Source: Rathayibacter sp. SD072
Lineage (GTDB): Bacteria > Actinomycetota > Actinomycetes > Actinomycetales > Microbacteriaceae
Reading direction: 5' to 3'
Assembly: GCF_017355185.1 (NCBI RefSeq)
Contig: NZ_JADILJ010000029.1
Location: 1 to 46,842 of the forward strand
Length of the DNA stretch: 46,842 nucleotides
The notes below the pieces were generated by a model. It was not told where the DNA came from. It worked only from the letters and a program-made list of their open reading frames with translations, and did no database searches. This document shows, piece by piece, positions 22,843 through 30,358 of this stretch. Position numbers and translations under genes: made by a program. How positions within the stretch are numbered: position 1 is the first letter of the stretch; each line of letters begins with the position of its first letter.

Positions 22843-25538
22843 CCCCGCCCGCCGGTCCCCACCCGGCCGCGCGGATCCGCTCCGCGCTCGGCTCCACCGC
22901 ACCGGCGCAGCTGCCGCCGCCCGGGCTCGAGGGGCTGGACCCGTCGTGGTCGCGCCTGGTCGACGCTCCGGACGCGCGCGGCGACTCCCGTCGCTGGCAC
23001 CTGCTCGACACGGGGGAGGCCCTGGGCGCCGAGCCCGTCGGCACGATCCTGGGCGTGCACGGCAACCCGACCTGGTCGTACCTCTGGCGCCGACTCGCCT
23101 CCGCGACCCTCGAGGCGGCCCGTCGCGGCGGGCCCGCGTGGCGCGTCGTGGCCGTGGACCAGCTCGAGATGGGCTTCTCGGAGCGCACCGGCGCTCTGCA
23201 CACCCTCGCCGACCGGGTCCGCGAGCTCTCGAACCTCACCGACGTGCTGGGGCTCGACTCCGACGTCGTCACGCTCGGGCACGACTGGGGCGGGGTCGTC
23301 TCGCTCGGCTGGGCGGTCGACCACCCCGACGCGCTCTCGGGTGTCATGCTCCTGAACACCGCCGTGCACCAGCCCGACGGCGAGCCGATCCCGGCTCCGC
23401 TGCGCCTCGCGCTCGCGTCCGGGGTCCTCGGAGCCTCCACCGTCGGCACTCCGGCGTTCCTCGAGACCACGCTCGCGATCGCGCACCCCGCCCTTCCCGC
23501 CGCGGTGAAGGAGGGGTACCGCGCCCCCTACCGAGGAGCGGAGCGACGGGGCGGGGTCGGCGGGTTCGTCGCCGACATCCCGGTCGACGCCGCGCACCCG
23601 AGCCACGGCGAGCTGACCCGCATCGCGGCCGGCGTCGCGGAGCTCACGGTCCCCGCGCTGATGCTCTGGGGCCCGCTCGACCCGATCTTCTCGGACCGCT
23701 ACCTCGACGACCTCGTCGACCGCCTGCCGCACGCGCAGGTGCACCGCTTCGAGGGTGCCGGCCACCTCGTCGCCGAGGACGTGGACTACGCCTCGGCCGC
23801 GCTGACCTGGCTCGGCGACGTCTTCTCCGGAGCGGGCGCCGCGCCGGACGTCCGCCGGCCGACCGCTCCGATCGAGCCGCTCTGGCGCCACCTCGAGACG
23901 CACGCCGACGACGACGCTCTCGCGCTCGTCGAGATGGCGCCGCCCGGCGGCGACGGGCCGCGCCGCGTGTCCTGGCGCCTGCTCTCCCGCCGCGTGCACG
24001 AGCTCGCCGCAGGGCTCCGCGCCTCGGGGGTGCGGCCGGGAGACCGCGTCTCGCTGCTCGTGCCGCCGGGCGCTGATCTCACCGCGCTGCTCTACGCGTG
24101 CCTGCGCATCGGAGCCGTCGTGGTCGTCGCCGACGCCGGGCTGGGCCTGAAGGGCCTCACCCGCGCCGTCCGCGGCACGTGGCCGGATCTCGTGGTCGGC
24201 GCTCTGCCGGGACTCGCGGTCGCCCGCGCGCTCGGCTGGCCCGGCGGCCGCGTCTCGACGCAGACCCTTCCGCGCGCCTCCGCCGCAGCCCTCGGCATCG
24301 ACTCCTCGCTCGGTCAGCTGATCGAGCTCGGGCGCGCCGAGCTCGCCGCCGACCCCGGGCTGCTCGCCGAGTCGCCCGCGGCCGATGACGTCGCCGCGAT
24401 CCTCTTCACCTCGGGCTCCACCGGTCCCGCCAAGGGTGTCGTCTACACGCACCGGCAGCTCGCCGGCGTCCGCGACGCCCTGGCCCGCCAGTACGGGATC
24501 GGGCCCGGCACGGGTCTCGTGGCCGGCTTCGCTCCGTTCGCGCTGCTCGGGCCCGCGCTCGGAGCGCGCTCCGCGACTCCCGACATGGAGGTCACCGCCC
24601 CGCGCACGCTGACCGCGACCGCCGTCGCCGCAGCGGCCGCGCAGGTCGAGGCCACCGTCGTGTTCCTCTCGCCCGCGGCGCTCGCGAACGTGGTCGCCAC
24701 CGCCGACGCGCTGACCGCAGAGGATCACCGCGTCCTCGCCGACGTGCGGACGTTCCTCTCGGCCGGCGCCCCCGTCTCGGAGGGGCTGCTCGCGCAGGCG
24801 CAGGCGCTGATGCCGAACGCGTCGGCGCGCACCCCCTACGGCATGACCGAGGGACTGCTGCTCACCGACGCGTCGCTCGAGGGCATCCGCGAGGCCGCCG
24901 CCGACGACGATCCGCGCGGCGGCGTCTGCGTGGGCGTCCCCGCGGCGGGCGTGCGCGTGCGCATCGCCCCGCTCGACGCCGACGGACGCGCCTCCGACTC
25001 CGTGGAGGAGCTCGTCGGCGTCACCGGCGAGATCGTCGTCTCGGCCGGGCACGTCGAGGACCACTACGAGCGCCTGTGGCTCACCGACCGCACCGCCCGC
25101 ATCGGGGCCGTGCCCGGTGAGCGCTGGCATCGGACGGGAGACGTCGGCCGCCTCGACGCGCAGGGCCGCCTCTGGGTCGAGGGCCGGATGCCGCACGTCG
25201 TCGTCACCGCCGAGGGCGTCGTGACGCCCGTGGGTCCGGAGCAGCGCATCGAGGCGCGGGTCGCCACCGTCGCCCGCGCCGCGATCGTCGGAGTGGGGCC
25301 GCGCGGCACCGCCCAGCTCGTCGCGGTCGTCGAGCGGAGGGACGCCGTCGCGCGCACCCGCCTCGCCGACCCCGGGCTCGCGGCCGAGGTCCGCGCCGCC
25401 GTCGGCGCTCCCGTCGCGGCGGTGCTCGTCGTGCCGGCACTGCCGACCGACATCCGGCACAACTCCAAGATCGACCGGGCCGCGCTCTCGCGCTGGGCCG
25501 GGGCGATCCTCGCCGGTGGACGGATGACGGCGCCGTGA
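22839..25538 (+). CDS. oleBC: OleBC fusion: beta-lactone decarboxylase plus beta-lactone synthetase
   Basis: An 899-residue two-domain protein. Residues ~1-330 are an alpha/beta hydrolase of the haloalkane-dehalogenase class: HGNPTW near 74, nucleophile D149 in GHDWGG, D281 in GPLDP, H309 in GAGHL. That is OleB, which decarboxylates a beta-lactone to the cis-olefin. Residues ~345-899 are an AMP-forming ligase: ILFTSGSTGPAKGVVYTH (521-538), PYGMTEG, HRTGDVGRL and the C-terminal K in HNSKIDR. That is OleC, which activates the beta-hydroxy acid and closes the beta-lactone. Fused OleBC is known from actinobacteria such as Micrococcus luteus. The GTG start overlaps the oleA stop, and the stop overlaps the oleD start. 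Confidence 0.9.
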   Translation: MTPPAGPHPAARIRSALGSTAPAQLPPPGLEGLDPSWSRLVDAPDARGDSRRWHLLDTGEALGAEPVGTILGVHGNPTWSYLWRRLASATLEAARRGGPAWRVVAVDQLEMGFSERTGALHTLADRVRELSNLTDVLGLDSDVVTLGHDWGGVVSLGWAVDHPDALSGVMLLNTAVHQPDGEPIPAPLRLALASGVLGASTVGTPAFLETTLAIAHPALPAAVKEGYRAPYRGAERRGGVGGFVADIPVDAAHPSHGELTRIAAGVAELTVPALMLWGPLDPIFSDRYLDDLVDRLPHAQVHRFEGAGHLVAEDVDYASAALTWLGDVFSGAGAAPDVRRPTAPIEPLWRHLETHADDDALALVEMAPPGGDGPRRVSWRLLSRRVHELAAGLRASGVRPGDRVSLLVPPGADLTALLYACLRIGAVVVVADAGLGLKGLTRAVRGTWPDLVVGALPGLAVARALGWPGGRVSTQTLPRASAAALGIDSSLGQLIELGRAELAADPGLLAESPAADDVAAILFTSGSTGPAKGVVYTHRQLAGVRDALARQYGIGPGTGLVAGFAPFALLGPALGARSATPDMEVTAPRTLTATAVAAAAAQVEATVVFLSPAALANVVATADALTAEDHRVLADVRTFLSAGAPVSEGLLAQAQALMPNASARTPYGMTEGLLLTDASLEGIREAAADDDPRGGVCVGVPAAGVRVRIAPLDADGRASDSVEELVGVTGEIVVSAGHVEDHYERLWLTDRTARIGAVPGERWHRTGDVGRLDAQGRLWVEGRMPHVVVTAEGVVTPVGPEQRIEARVATVARAAIVGVGPRGTAQLVAVVERRDAVARTRLADPGLAAEVRAAVGAPVAAVLVVPALPTDIRHNSKIDRAALSRWAGAILAGGRMTAP

Positions 25539-26500
25539 CGGTCCTCGTCACGGGCGCCAGCGGGCTGCTCGGCGGAGCGGTCGCCGCTCTGCTCGCCGCC
25601 GAGGGCCACGACGTCCGCACCTTCCAGCGCCGGCCCTCCGGGGTCGCGGGCGTCGAGGACGCGCGCGGCTCGCTGACCGATCCGCGCGCCGTGGAGCAGG
25701 CGCTCGACGGGGTCGACGGCGTCGTGCACCTCGCCGCCAAGGTCTCGCTCGCGGGCGATCCGGGCGACTTCGATCGCGTGAACGTCGACGGCACGCGCCG
25801 CCTGCTCGCCGCTGCCCGTCGCGCCGGCGTGGGCCGCTTCGTGCAGGTGTCCTCGCCGTCGGTCGCCCACTCGGGCTCCTCGATCACGGGCGACGACGCC
25901 GAGCCGGCCGATCCCGACCGCGCGCGCGGCGACTACGCCCGCACGAAGGCGCGCGGCGAGCTGCTCGCTCTGGCGGCCGACGAGGCCGGCTTCGCCGTCG
26001 TCGCGGTGCGGCCGCACCTGGTCTGGGGCCCCGGCGACACGCAGCTCGTCGCCCGCATCGTCGAGCGGGCGCGCACCGGGCGGCTCCCGCTGCTGGGCGA
26101 CGGCCAGGCGCTCATCGACTCGACCTACCTCGACAACGCGGCGTCCGCGATCGTCGCCGCCTTCCACCGCGCCCCGGAGGTGCACGGGCAGGCCTACGTC
26201 GTCACGAACGGCGAGCCGAGACCTGTCGCCGAGCTGCTCGCGGGCATCTGCCGCGCGTCCGGCGTCCAGCCGCCGAGCTGGTCGGTGCCCGCCTCCGTCG
26301 CCCGTGCCGCCGGCTCGCTCGTCGAGCGGGTCTGGGCGGTCCGGCCGGGCGCGGACGAGCCTCCGATGACCCGCTTCCTCGCCGAGCAGCTCTCGACCGC
26401 GCACTGGTTCGACCAGCGCCGCACGCGCGCCGACCTGCAGTGGACGCCGTCGGTGTCCCTCGACGAGGGACTCGCCCGGCTGGCGGAGGCGTCGCGCTGA
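25535..26500 (+). CDS. oleD: OleD: NAD(P)H-dependent 2-alkyl-3-ketoacid reductase
   Basis: A 321-residue extended SDR of the 3-beta-HSD-like type. VLVTGASGLLGGAVAALL is the Rossmann glycine motif, VVHLAAKVS the second cofactor segment, and YARTK the catalytic YxxxK. OleD reduces the beta-keto acid made by OleA to the beta-hydroxy acid used by OleC. The GTG start overlaps the oleBC stop (GTGA), so the whole set oleA-oleBC-oleD is translationally coupled. A hairpin follows before the convergent padR gene. Confidence 0.87.
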   Translation: MTVLVTGASGLLGGAVAALLAAEGHDVRTFQRRPSGVAGVEDARGSLTDPRAVEQALDGVDGVVHLAAKVSLAGDPGDFDRVNVDGTRRLLAAARRAGVGRFVQVSSPSVAHSGSSITGDDAEPADPDRARGDYARTKARGELLALAADEAGFAVVAVRPHLVWGPGDTQLVARIVERARTGRLPLLGDGQALIDSTYLDNAASAIVAAFHRAPEVHGQAYVVTNGEPRPVAELLAGICRASGVQPPSWSVPASVARAAGSLVERVWAVRPGADEPPMTRFLAEQLSTAHWFDQRRTRADLQWTPSVSLDEGLARLAEASR

Positions 26501-26518
26501 GGCGGCGCCCCCTCGGGC

Positions 26519-26535
26519 CGGACCGGCCGGGTCCG
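26519..26535. terminator. Hairpin between oleD and padR
   Basis: CGGACC (26519-26524), loop GGCCG, GGTCCG (26530-26535), in a 43-base gap between convergent genes. It probably ends the ole transcript and perhaps padR. Confidence 0.5.
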
Positions 26536-26543
26536 CGAGGATC

Positions 26544-27182
26544 TCAGTCCGCGAGGATGAGGTACAGCGCCCGCCGCGCCTCGTCCAGCTTGTCGGAGGC
26601 CGCGGCGCGCTGAGCGTCGGAGGCCCCGCGGAACTGCTGGATCACACCCATCAGCTTGCCGACGTTCTCCATGAACGCGCGGTCGCCGTCGCTCGCGCCG
26701 GGAGTCGCCTCCCAGGCGGCCGCGAGCTCGTCGGCGTGCTCGCGCACGTAGGTGCCGCCCGCGTCGGTGAGCTGGTACTCGGTGCCGCGGCCCTCGCCGA
26801 CGGCCGTGATGAGGCCCTCGTCGACGAGCTGCTGGAGGGTGGGGTAGACGGAGCCGGGGCTGGGACGCCAGGCGCCGCCGGTCTTCTCGGCGATCGCCTT
26901 GATCAGGCCGTAGCCGTTCGAGGTGGTCTCGGCGAGGAGGGAGAGGAGGGCCGCGCGGACGTCGCCGCGCCGGGCGCGTCCTCCGCCGCGGCCGGGTCCG
27001 CCGAAGGGGCCGCCGAAGCCGGGGCCGAAGCCGAAGCCCGGTCCGAAGCCGCGCCCGTGGCCGCCGGGGCCGCGGCGCTCGCGCCGACCGGGGTGGTCGT
27101 GACCGCCGCGTCGGGGGTCGTCGTGGTGCGCGCCGTCGTGGCGCGAGGAGTCGTGGTCGGGGAAGAAGTTCCTGGGAGTCAT
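26544..27182 (-). CDS. PadR family transcriptional regulator
   Basis: A 212-residue PadR regulator. Residues ~72-145 form the winged helix: RGDVRAALLSLLAETTSNGYGLIKAI, SPGSVYPTLQQLVDEGLITAVGEGRGTEYQLTDAG. The C-terminal helices (DRAFMENVGKLMGVIQQF...) form the dimer part. The first ~70 residues are a flexible His/Asp/Arg-rich then Gly/Phe repeat region (GFGPGFGFGPGFGGPFGG), seen in some actinobacterial PadR proteins; it could bind metal or nucleic acid but has no defined role. The start is ATG 27182; the ribosome site is weak. CGATATATCG at 27274-27283 upstream is a likely operator. Confidence 0.85.
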   Translation of the reverse strand: MTPRNFFPDHDSSRHDGAHHDDPRRGGHDHPGRRERRGPGGHGRGFGPGFGFGPGFGGPFGGPGRGGGRARRGDVRAALLSLLAETTSNGYGLIKAIAEKTGGAWRPSPGSVYPTLQQLVDEGLITAVGEGRGTEYQLTDAGGTYVREHADELAAAWEATPGASDGDRAFMENVGKLMGVIQQFRGASDAQRAAASDKLDEARRALYLILAD

Positions 27183-27273
27183 GTCTGATCTGCTCTCGTT
27201 CGTGTGGATGCCTTCCGGTATCCGGTCGCCCGTCGTCGAGCGAGTGCTCTTCGATCCGTCGGCGATGCGTTAA

Positions 27274-27283
27274 CGATATATCG
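27274..27283. promoter_or_regulatory. AT-rich palindrome in padR/phosphatase divergent region
   Basis: CGATATATCG is a perfect 10-bp palindrome in a locally AT-rich stretch between padR and the phosphatase-like gene; a related CGATATC lies ~30 bases on. It fits a PadR-type site, and could also serve as a -10 region. Confidence 0.5.
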
Positions 27284-27321
27284 CTACTGTTCGGAAAGTC
27301 AAGACCGATATCCTGATCGCG

Positions 27322-28140
27322 ATGCACACCGACGATCTCGACCTCGCCGCCGTCCTCGACTCCACGCTCCTGACCGGGGCCGTGCTCACCGATCGGGCGA
27401 GCAACCTCGGCAACCTCCGCAAGCTCGCCGCCCGCGACCCCGCCCACCTCTACGGCGTCGACGTCGCCGAGCACTGGGATCTCGACAGCCTCCTCGCCCT
27501 GATGGGGGAGCGCGTCGGCATCAGCACCGACCCCGCCTTCGAGAGCGGGCAGGACCGCATCGACGTGCGGCTCACCCTCGCCCGCCTCGACGCCTACCGC
27601 CGCCGCTTCGCGGAGTCGGTCGAGCGCGGCGACCTGATCCTCTTCGCCACCGCGCATCCCGCGACCCTGATGGACCTCTACCGCCGGCTCGCCACCGCCG
27701 CGACGGAGGCGGGCGCGCAGGTCCTCGACGTCAACGCGCTGCCCTTCGCGGGCGCCGACCGCATCCGCGTGCCGCTGGCCGACGAGCACCAGTTCCTCTG
27801 GTGCACCGGCGGGGTCACCTGCGTCTACCGCGGCGGGAGCCTGCTGCACACCCATTCGCCGGAGCCGATGAACGCCCTGCTCGACCAGCTGGACGCCCTG
27901 GGGATCCGCCCCGACCTCGTCGTCGCCGACCACGGCTGGGCCGGCGCGGCCGGGCGCCGCGGCCTGCCGACGATCGCGATCGCCGACTGCAACGATCCCG
28001 CGGTGTTCGTCGCCGAGGCGCAGGGCTCGGTCGAGGTCGTGGTGCCGATCGACGACGGCCTCGCCGTGCACCTCTACGAACCCGTCCTCCGGTACGTCCT
28101 GGCAGCCCTCTCCGAGCCCGGTCCCGGCTCCGACTCGTAG
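27322..28140 (+). CDS. Phosphatase-like protein (actinobacterial family)
   Basis: A 272-residue cytoplasmic protein. Features are TDRASNLGNLRKLAARDP, LILFATAHPATLMDLYRRL, WCTGGVTCVYRGGSLLHTHSPEPM, VVADHGWAGAAGRRGLPTIAIADCNDP. From memory this resembles an actinobacterial family annotated simply as phosphatase (PF15698-type); the conserved H, D and DHGWAG residues would suit metal-dependent chemistry, but the reaction is not certain. The ATG at 27322 lies 38 bases past the PadR-type palindrome, so it may be controlled by the divergent PadR. ppgK follows 38 bases later, and the two may be co-expressed. Confidence 0.6.
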   Translation: MHTDDLDLAAVLDSTLLTGAVLTDRASNLGNLRKLAARDPAHLYGVDVAEHWDLDSLLALMGERVGISTDPAFESGQDRIDVRLTLARLDAYRRRFAESVERGDLILFATAHPATLMDLYRRLATAATEAGAQVLDVNALPFAGADRIRVPLADEHQFLWCTGGVTCVYRGGSLLHTHSPEPMNALLDQLDALGIRPDLVVADHGWAGAAGRRGLPTIAIADCNDPAVFVAEAQGSVEVVVPIDDGLAVHLYEPVLRYVLAALSEPGPGSDS

Positions 28141-28178
28141 ACTCGTCACTTCCCCACCCCTCTGCAGTCGGAGCATCC

Positions 28179-29021
28179 GTGACCCAGCCCCTGGACGGCG
28201 TCCTGCCGCGCTTCGCCGTCGGAGTCGACATCGGCGGGACGTCGATCAAGGCGTCCCTCGTCGACGTGACCACCGGGGAGAGGGCCGCGCGCCGCTTCGC
28301 CGTCGCCAACCCGCTGGGCAAGGAGCCCGAGGACTTCGCCGTCGCCATCGCCGGCATCGTCCGCGACGTCTCGCCCATCGCGGGCACGCCCGTCGGAGTC
28401 GGGTTCCCGGGCATCGTGCGCGGGGGAGTGGTCCGCCAGACCACGCACGTCTCGCAACGCTGGGTCGGCCTCGACGCGCAGGCGCTGCTCTCGGAGGCGA
28501 CCGGCGTCGACGTGGTCGTCGTCAACGACGCCGATGCGGCCGGAGTCGCGGAGCGCGAGTTCGGCGCGATGCGCGATCGCGAGGGGCTGCTCCTGCTGAC
28601 CACCCTCGGCACCGGTATCGGCACGGCGCTCGTGCACGAGGGGGTCGTCATCCCCAACTCCGAGCTCGGCCACGTGCACATCGACGGCCCCGACTTCGAG
28701 CCGCGCGTCGGCTTCTCGGCGGTGCGCCGCGAGGGCATCACGCTCGAGGAGTGGGCGGGGCGCCTCAGCGTCTACTACCGCCACCTCGAGATGCTGCTCT
28801 CGCCGCAGCTGTTCGTGATCGGAGGAGCGGCAGCGCACGTCTTCGACGAGTTCGCCGGCTTCCTCGACATCGGCACCGAGATCGTCCCGGCCCGCTTCGG
28901 CAACGACGCCGGCTTCACCGGCGCCGCCATGGTCGCCGTCTCGCCCGACCGCCTCGCCCCCTGGTACCGCTCCACGAGCGGCGCCCGCCTCGACCCGGGC
29001 GCCCCGGCCGTCCTCGACTGA
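28179..29021 (+). CDS. ppgK: Polyphosphate glucokinase (ROK family)
   Basis: A 280-residue ROK-family kinase that phosphorylates glucose with polyphosphate (and often ATP), typical of actinobacteria. Visible motifs: VGVDIGGTSIKA phosphate-binding loop, GVGFPGIVRGG, catalytic aspartate in VVNDADAAGVAE, LTTLGTGIGTALVHEG, and the glucose-contact ELGH. The usual ROK zinc cysteines are absent, as in PpgK. The start is GTG 28179 with GGAG 6 bases upstream. It ends before the large hairpin at 29063. Confidence 0.88.
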   Translation: MTQPLDGVLPRFAVGVDIGGTSIKASLVDVTTGERAARRFAVANPLGKEPEDFAVAIAGIVRDVSPIAGTPVGVGFPGIVRGGVVRQTTHVSQRWVGLDAQALLSEATGVDVVVVNDADAAGVAEREFGAMRDREGLLLLTTLGTGIGTALVHEGVVIPNSELGHVHIDGPDFEPRVGFSAVRREGITLEEWAGRLSVYYRHLEMLLSPQLFVIGGAAAHVFDEFAGFLDIGTEIVPARFGNDAGFTGAAMVAVSPDRLAPWYRSTSGARLDPGAPAVLD

Positions 29022-29062
29022 CGGGCCCGGCGTCCGCCCTTCCTCTCGGCCGCCACTGTGCC

Positions 29063-29128
29063 GAGGGAACCCCGGACCGTCGAGGGAACCCCCGGGAGCG
29101 GGCTCCCTCGACGGTCGGGGGTTCCCTC
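29063..29128. terminator. Very long hairpin between ppgK and the GT4 gene
   Basis: 25-base arms 29063-29087 and 29104-29128 pair with a single mismatch around a 16-base loop. The right arm enters the stop codon of the minus-strand glycosyltransferase. GAGGGAACCCC-type units recur within it. It can end transcription from both sides, but is much longer than needed and resembles a REP-like element. Confidence 0.65.
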
Positions 29129-30248
29129 AGCGGGACAGCAGCCGCCGGTAGAGGTCGTCCAGGCGCTCGGCCGCGGCCGGCCACGAGTGCGCGGCGGCCC
29201 AGGCCGTGCCGCCGCGGCCGAGCCGGGCGAGCTCCTCGGGCCTGCGCAGCAGGCCGAGGACCGCGTCCGCCCAGACGTCCGGGTCGGCGGAGTCGACGAG
29301 CACGCCGCTCCTGCCGTCCCGCACCGCGTCCACCAGGCCCGTCGTCCGGCGCGCCACCACCGGAGTGGCCGAGGCCGCGGCCTCGAGCGCGATCAGCCCG
29401 AAGGTCTCGGCCGCCGACGGCACGAGCGCGAGCCGGGCGCTGCGGAGCCGCCGTGCCACCTCGTCGCGGTCGGCCACTCCGTCGAAGCGCACGTCGGCCT
29501 CGACGCCGAGGGCGCGCGCCGCCGATCGCACGGCGGCCAGGTACTCCTCGCGTCCCGGAGCGGGCCCCCCGACGATCCGCAGGAGGGGGCGCTCGACGGC
29601 GGGCATCCGCGCCAGCGCCTGCACGGCGAGCAGCTGCCCCTTGAGCGGCTGCACCCGGCCCACCAGCACGATCTCGTACGGGCGGGCCGGGGCTCCCGGA
29701 TGGAACCGCGCCTCCACCCCCGGCGGCACGACGACGATCCGCGACGGATCCACGCCGTACCCGCCCTCGACGTCCGCGCGCTCCGCCGACCCCGCGACCA
29801 CGACCGCATCGGCCGCGGCGAGCACCGAGCGCTCGGCGTCGATCCGCTCGGCGGGCTCCGGCACGTCGCCGGGCGCGAGCCGCGCGTTCTTCGCCAGCGA
29901 GCTCGAGTGCATCGAGTGCACGTGAGGCAGTTCGGTCAGCACTCCCGCCAGGCCCGAGACCCAGTAGTGCGAGTGCACGACGTCGGCGCCGGCCGCCGCC
30001 CGCGCGAACTCGGGCGCCGACGCCGCGAGAGCGTACTTGTCGCCGGCCTCTACAGGCACGCCGACCACCTCGACACCCGGAGCGAGCGTCCTCGTCCCGG
30101 AGCCGCGGGTCAGCACGACGACGTCCCAGCCCCGCCGCGCGAGCTCCGGCAGCACCGCCGCGAGGTACACGTTCATGCCGCCCGCGTCACCCGTCGAGGG
30201 CTGGTCGAGGGGGGAGGTGTGCGCCGAGACGACGGCCAGACGGGGCAT
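29127..30248 (-). CDS. MshA-like GT4 glycosyltransferase
   Basis: A 373-residue GT-B enzyme. GDAGGMNVYLAAVLPELARRG and VHSHYWVSGLAGVL are the acceptor-side motifs of the MshA group (UDP-GlcNAc:inositol-3-phosphate transferase, first step of mycothiol synthesis). The donor side has VGRVQPLKGQLLAV and AAETFGLIALEAAASATPVVA (E-x7-E). The protein is shorter than typical MshA (~420-450 residues), so it may instead be a related sugar transferase; no other mycothiol gene is nearby. The ATG at 30248 is used. It converges on ppgK and diverges from the helicase. Confidence 0.75.
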   Translation of the reverse strand: MPRLAVVSAHTSPLDQPSTGDAGGMNVYLAAVLPELARRGWDVVVLTRGSGTRTLAPGVEVVGVPVEAGDKYALAASAPEFARAAAGADVVHSHYWVSGLAGVLTELPHVHSMHSSSLAKNARLAPGDVPEPAERIDAERSVLAAADAVVVAGSAERADVEGGYGVDPSRIVVVPPGVEARFHPGAPARPYEIVLVGRVQPLKGQLLAVQALARMPAVERPLLRIVGGPAPGREEYLAAVRSAARALGVEADVRFDGVADRDEVARRLRSARLALVPSAAETFGLIALEAAASATPVVARRTTGLVDAVRDGRSGVLVDSADPDVWADAVLGLLRRPEELARLGRGGTAWAAAHSWPAAAERLDDLYRRLLSR

Positions 30249-30358
30249 CCGACCATCGTACGGAGGCGCCGCGCGTCCACGGATCCCGGCCCGCGGCTCG
30301 CGAGCGCCCCGGAATCGGGTTGAATGGACGGATGCGTTCCGTTCGGAGCGCGGAGAGC

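Noticed and set aside
28179-29021. Generic ROK repressor or ATP-glucokinase for the ppgK gene
   Set aside because: No N-terminal helix-turn-helix and no ROK zinc cysteines; the overall pattern fits polyphosphate glucokinase.
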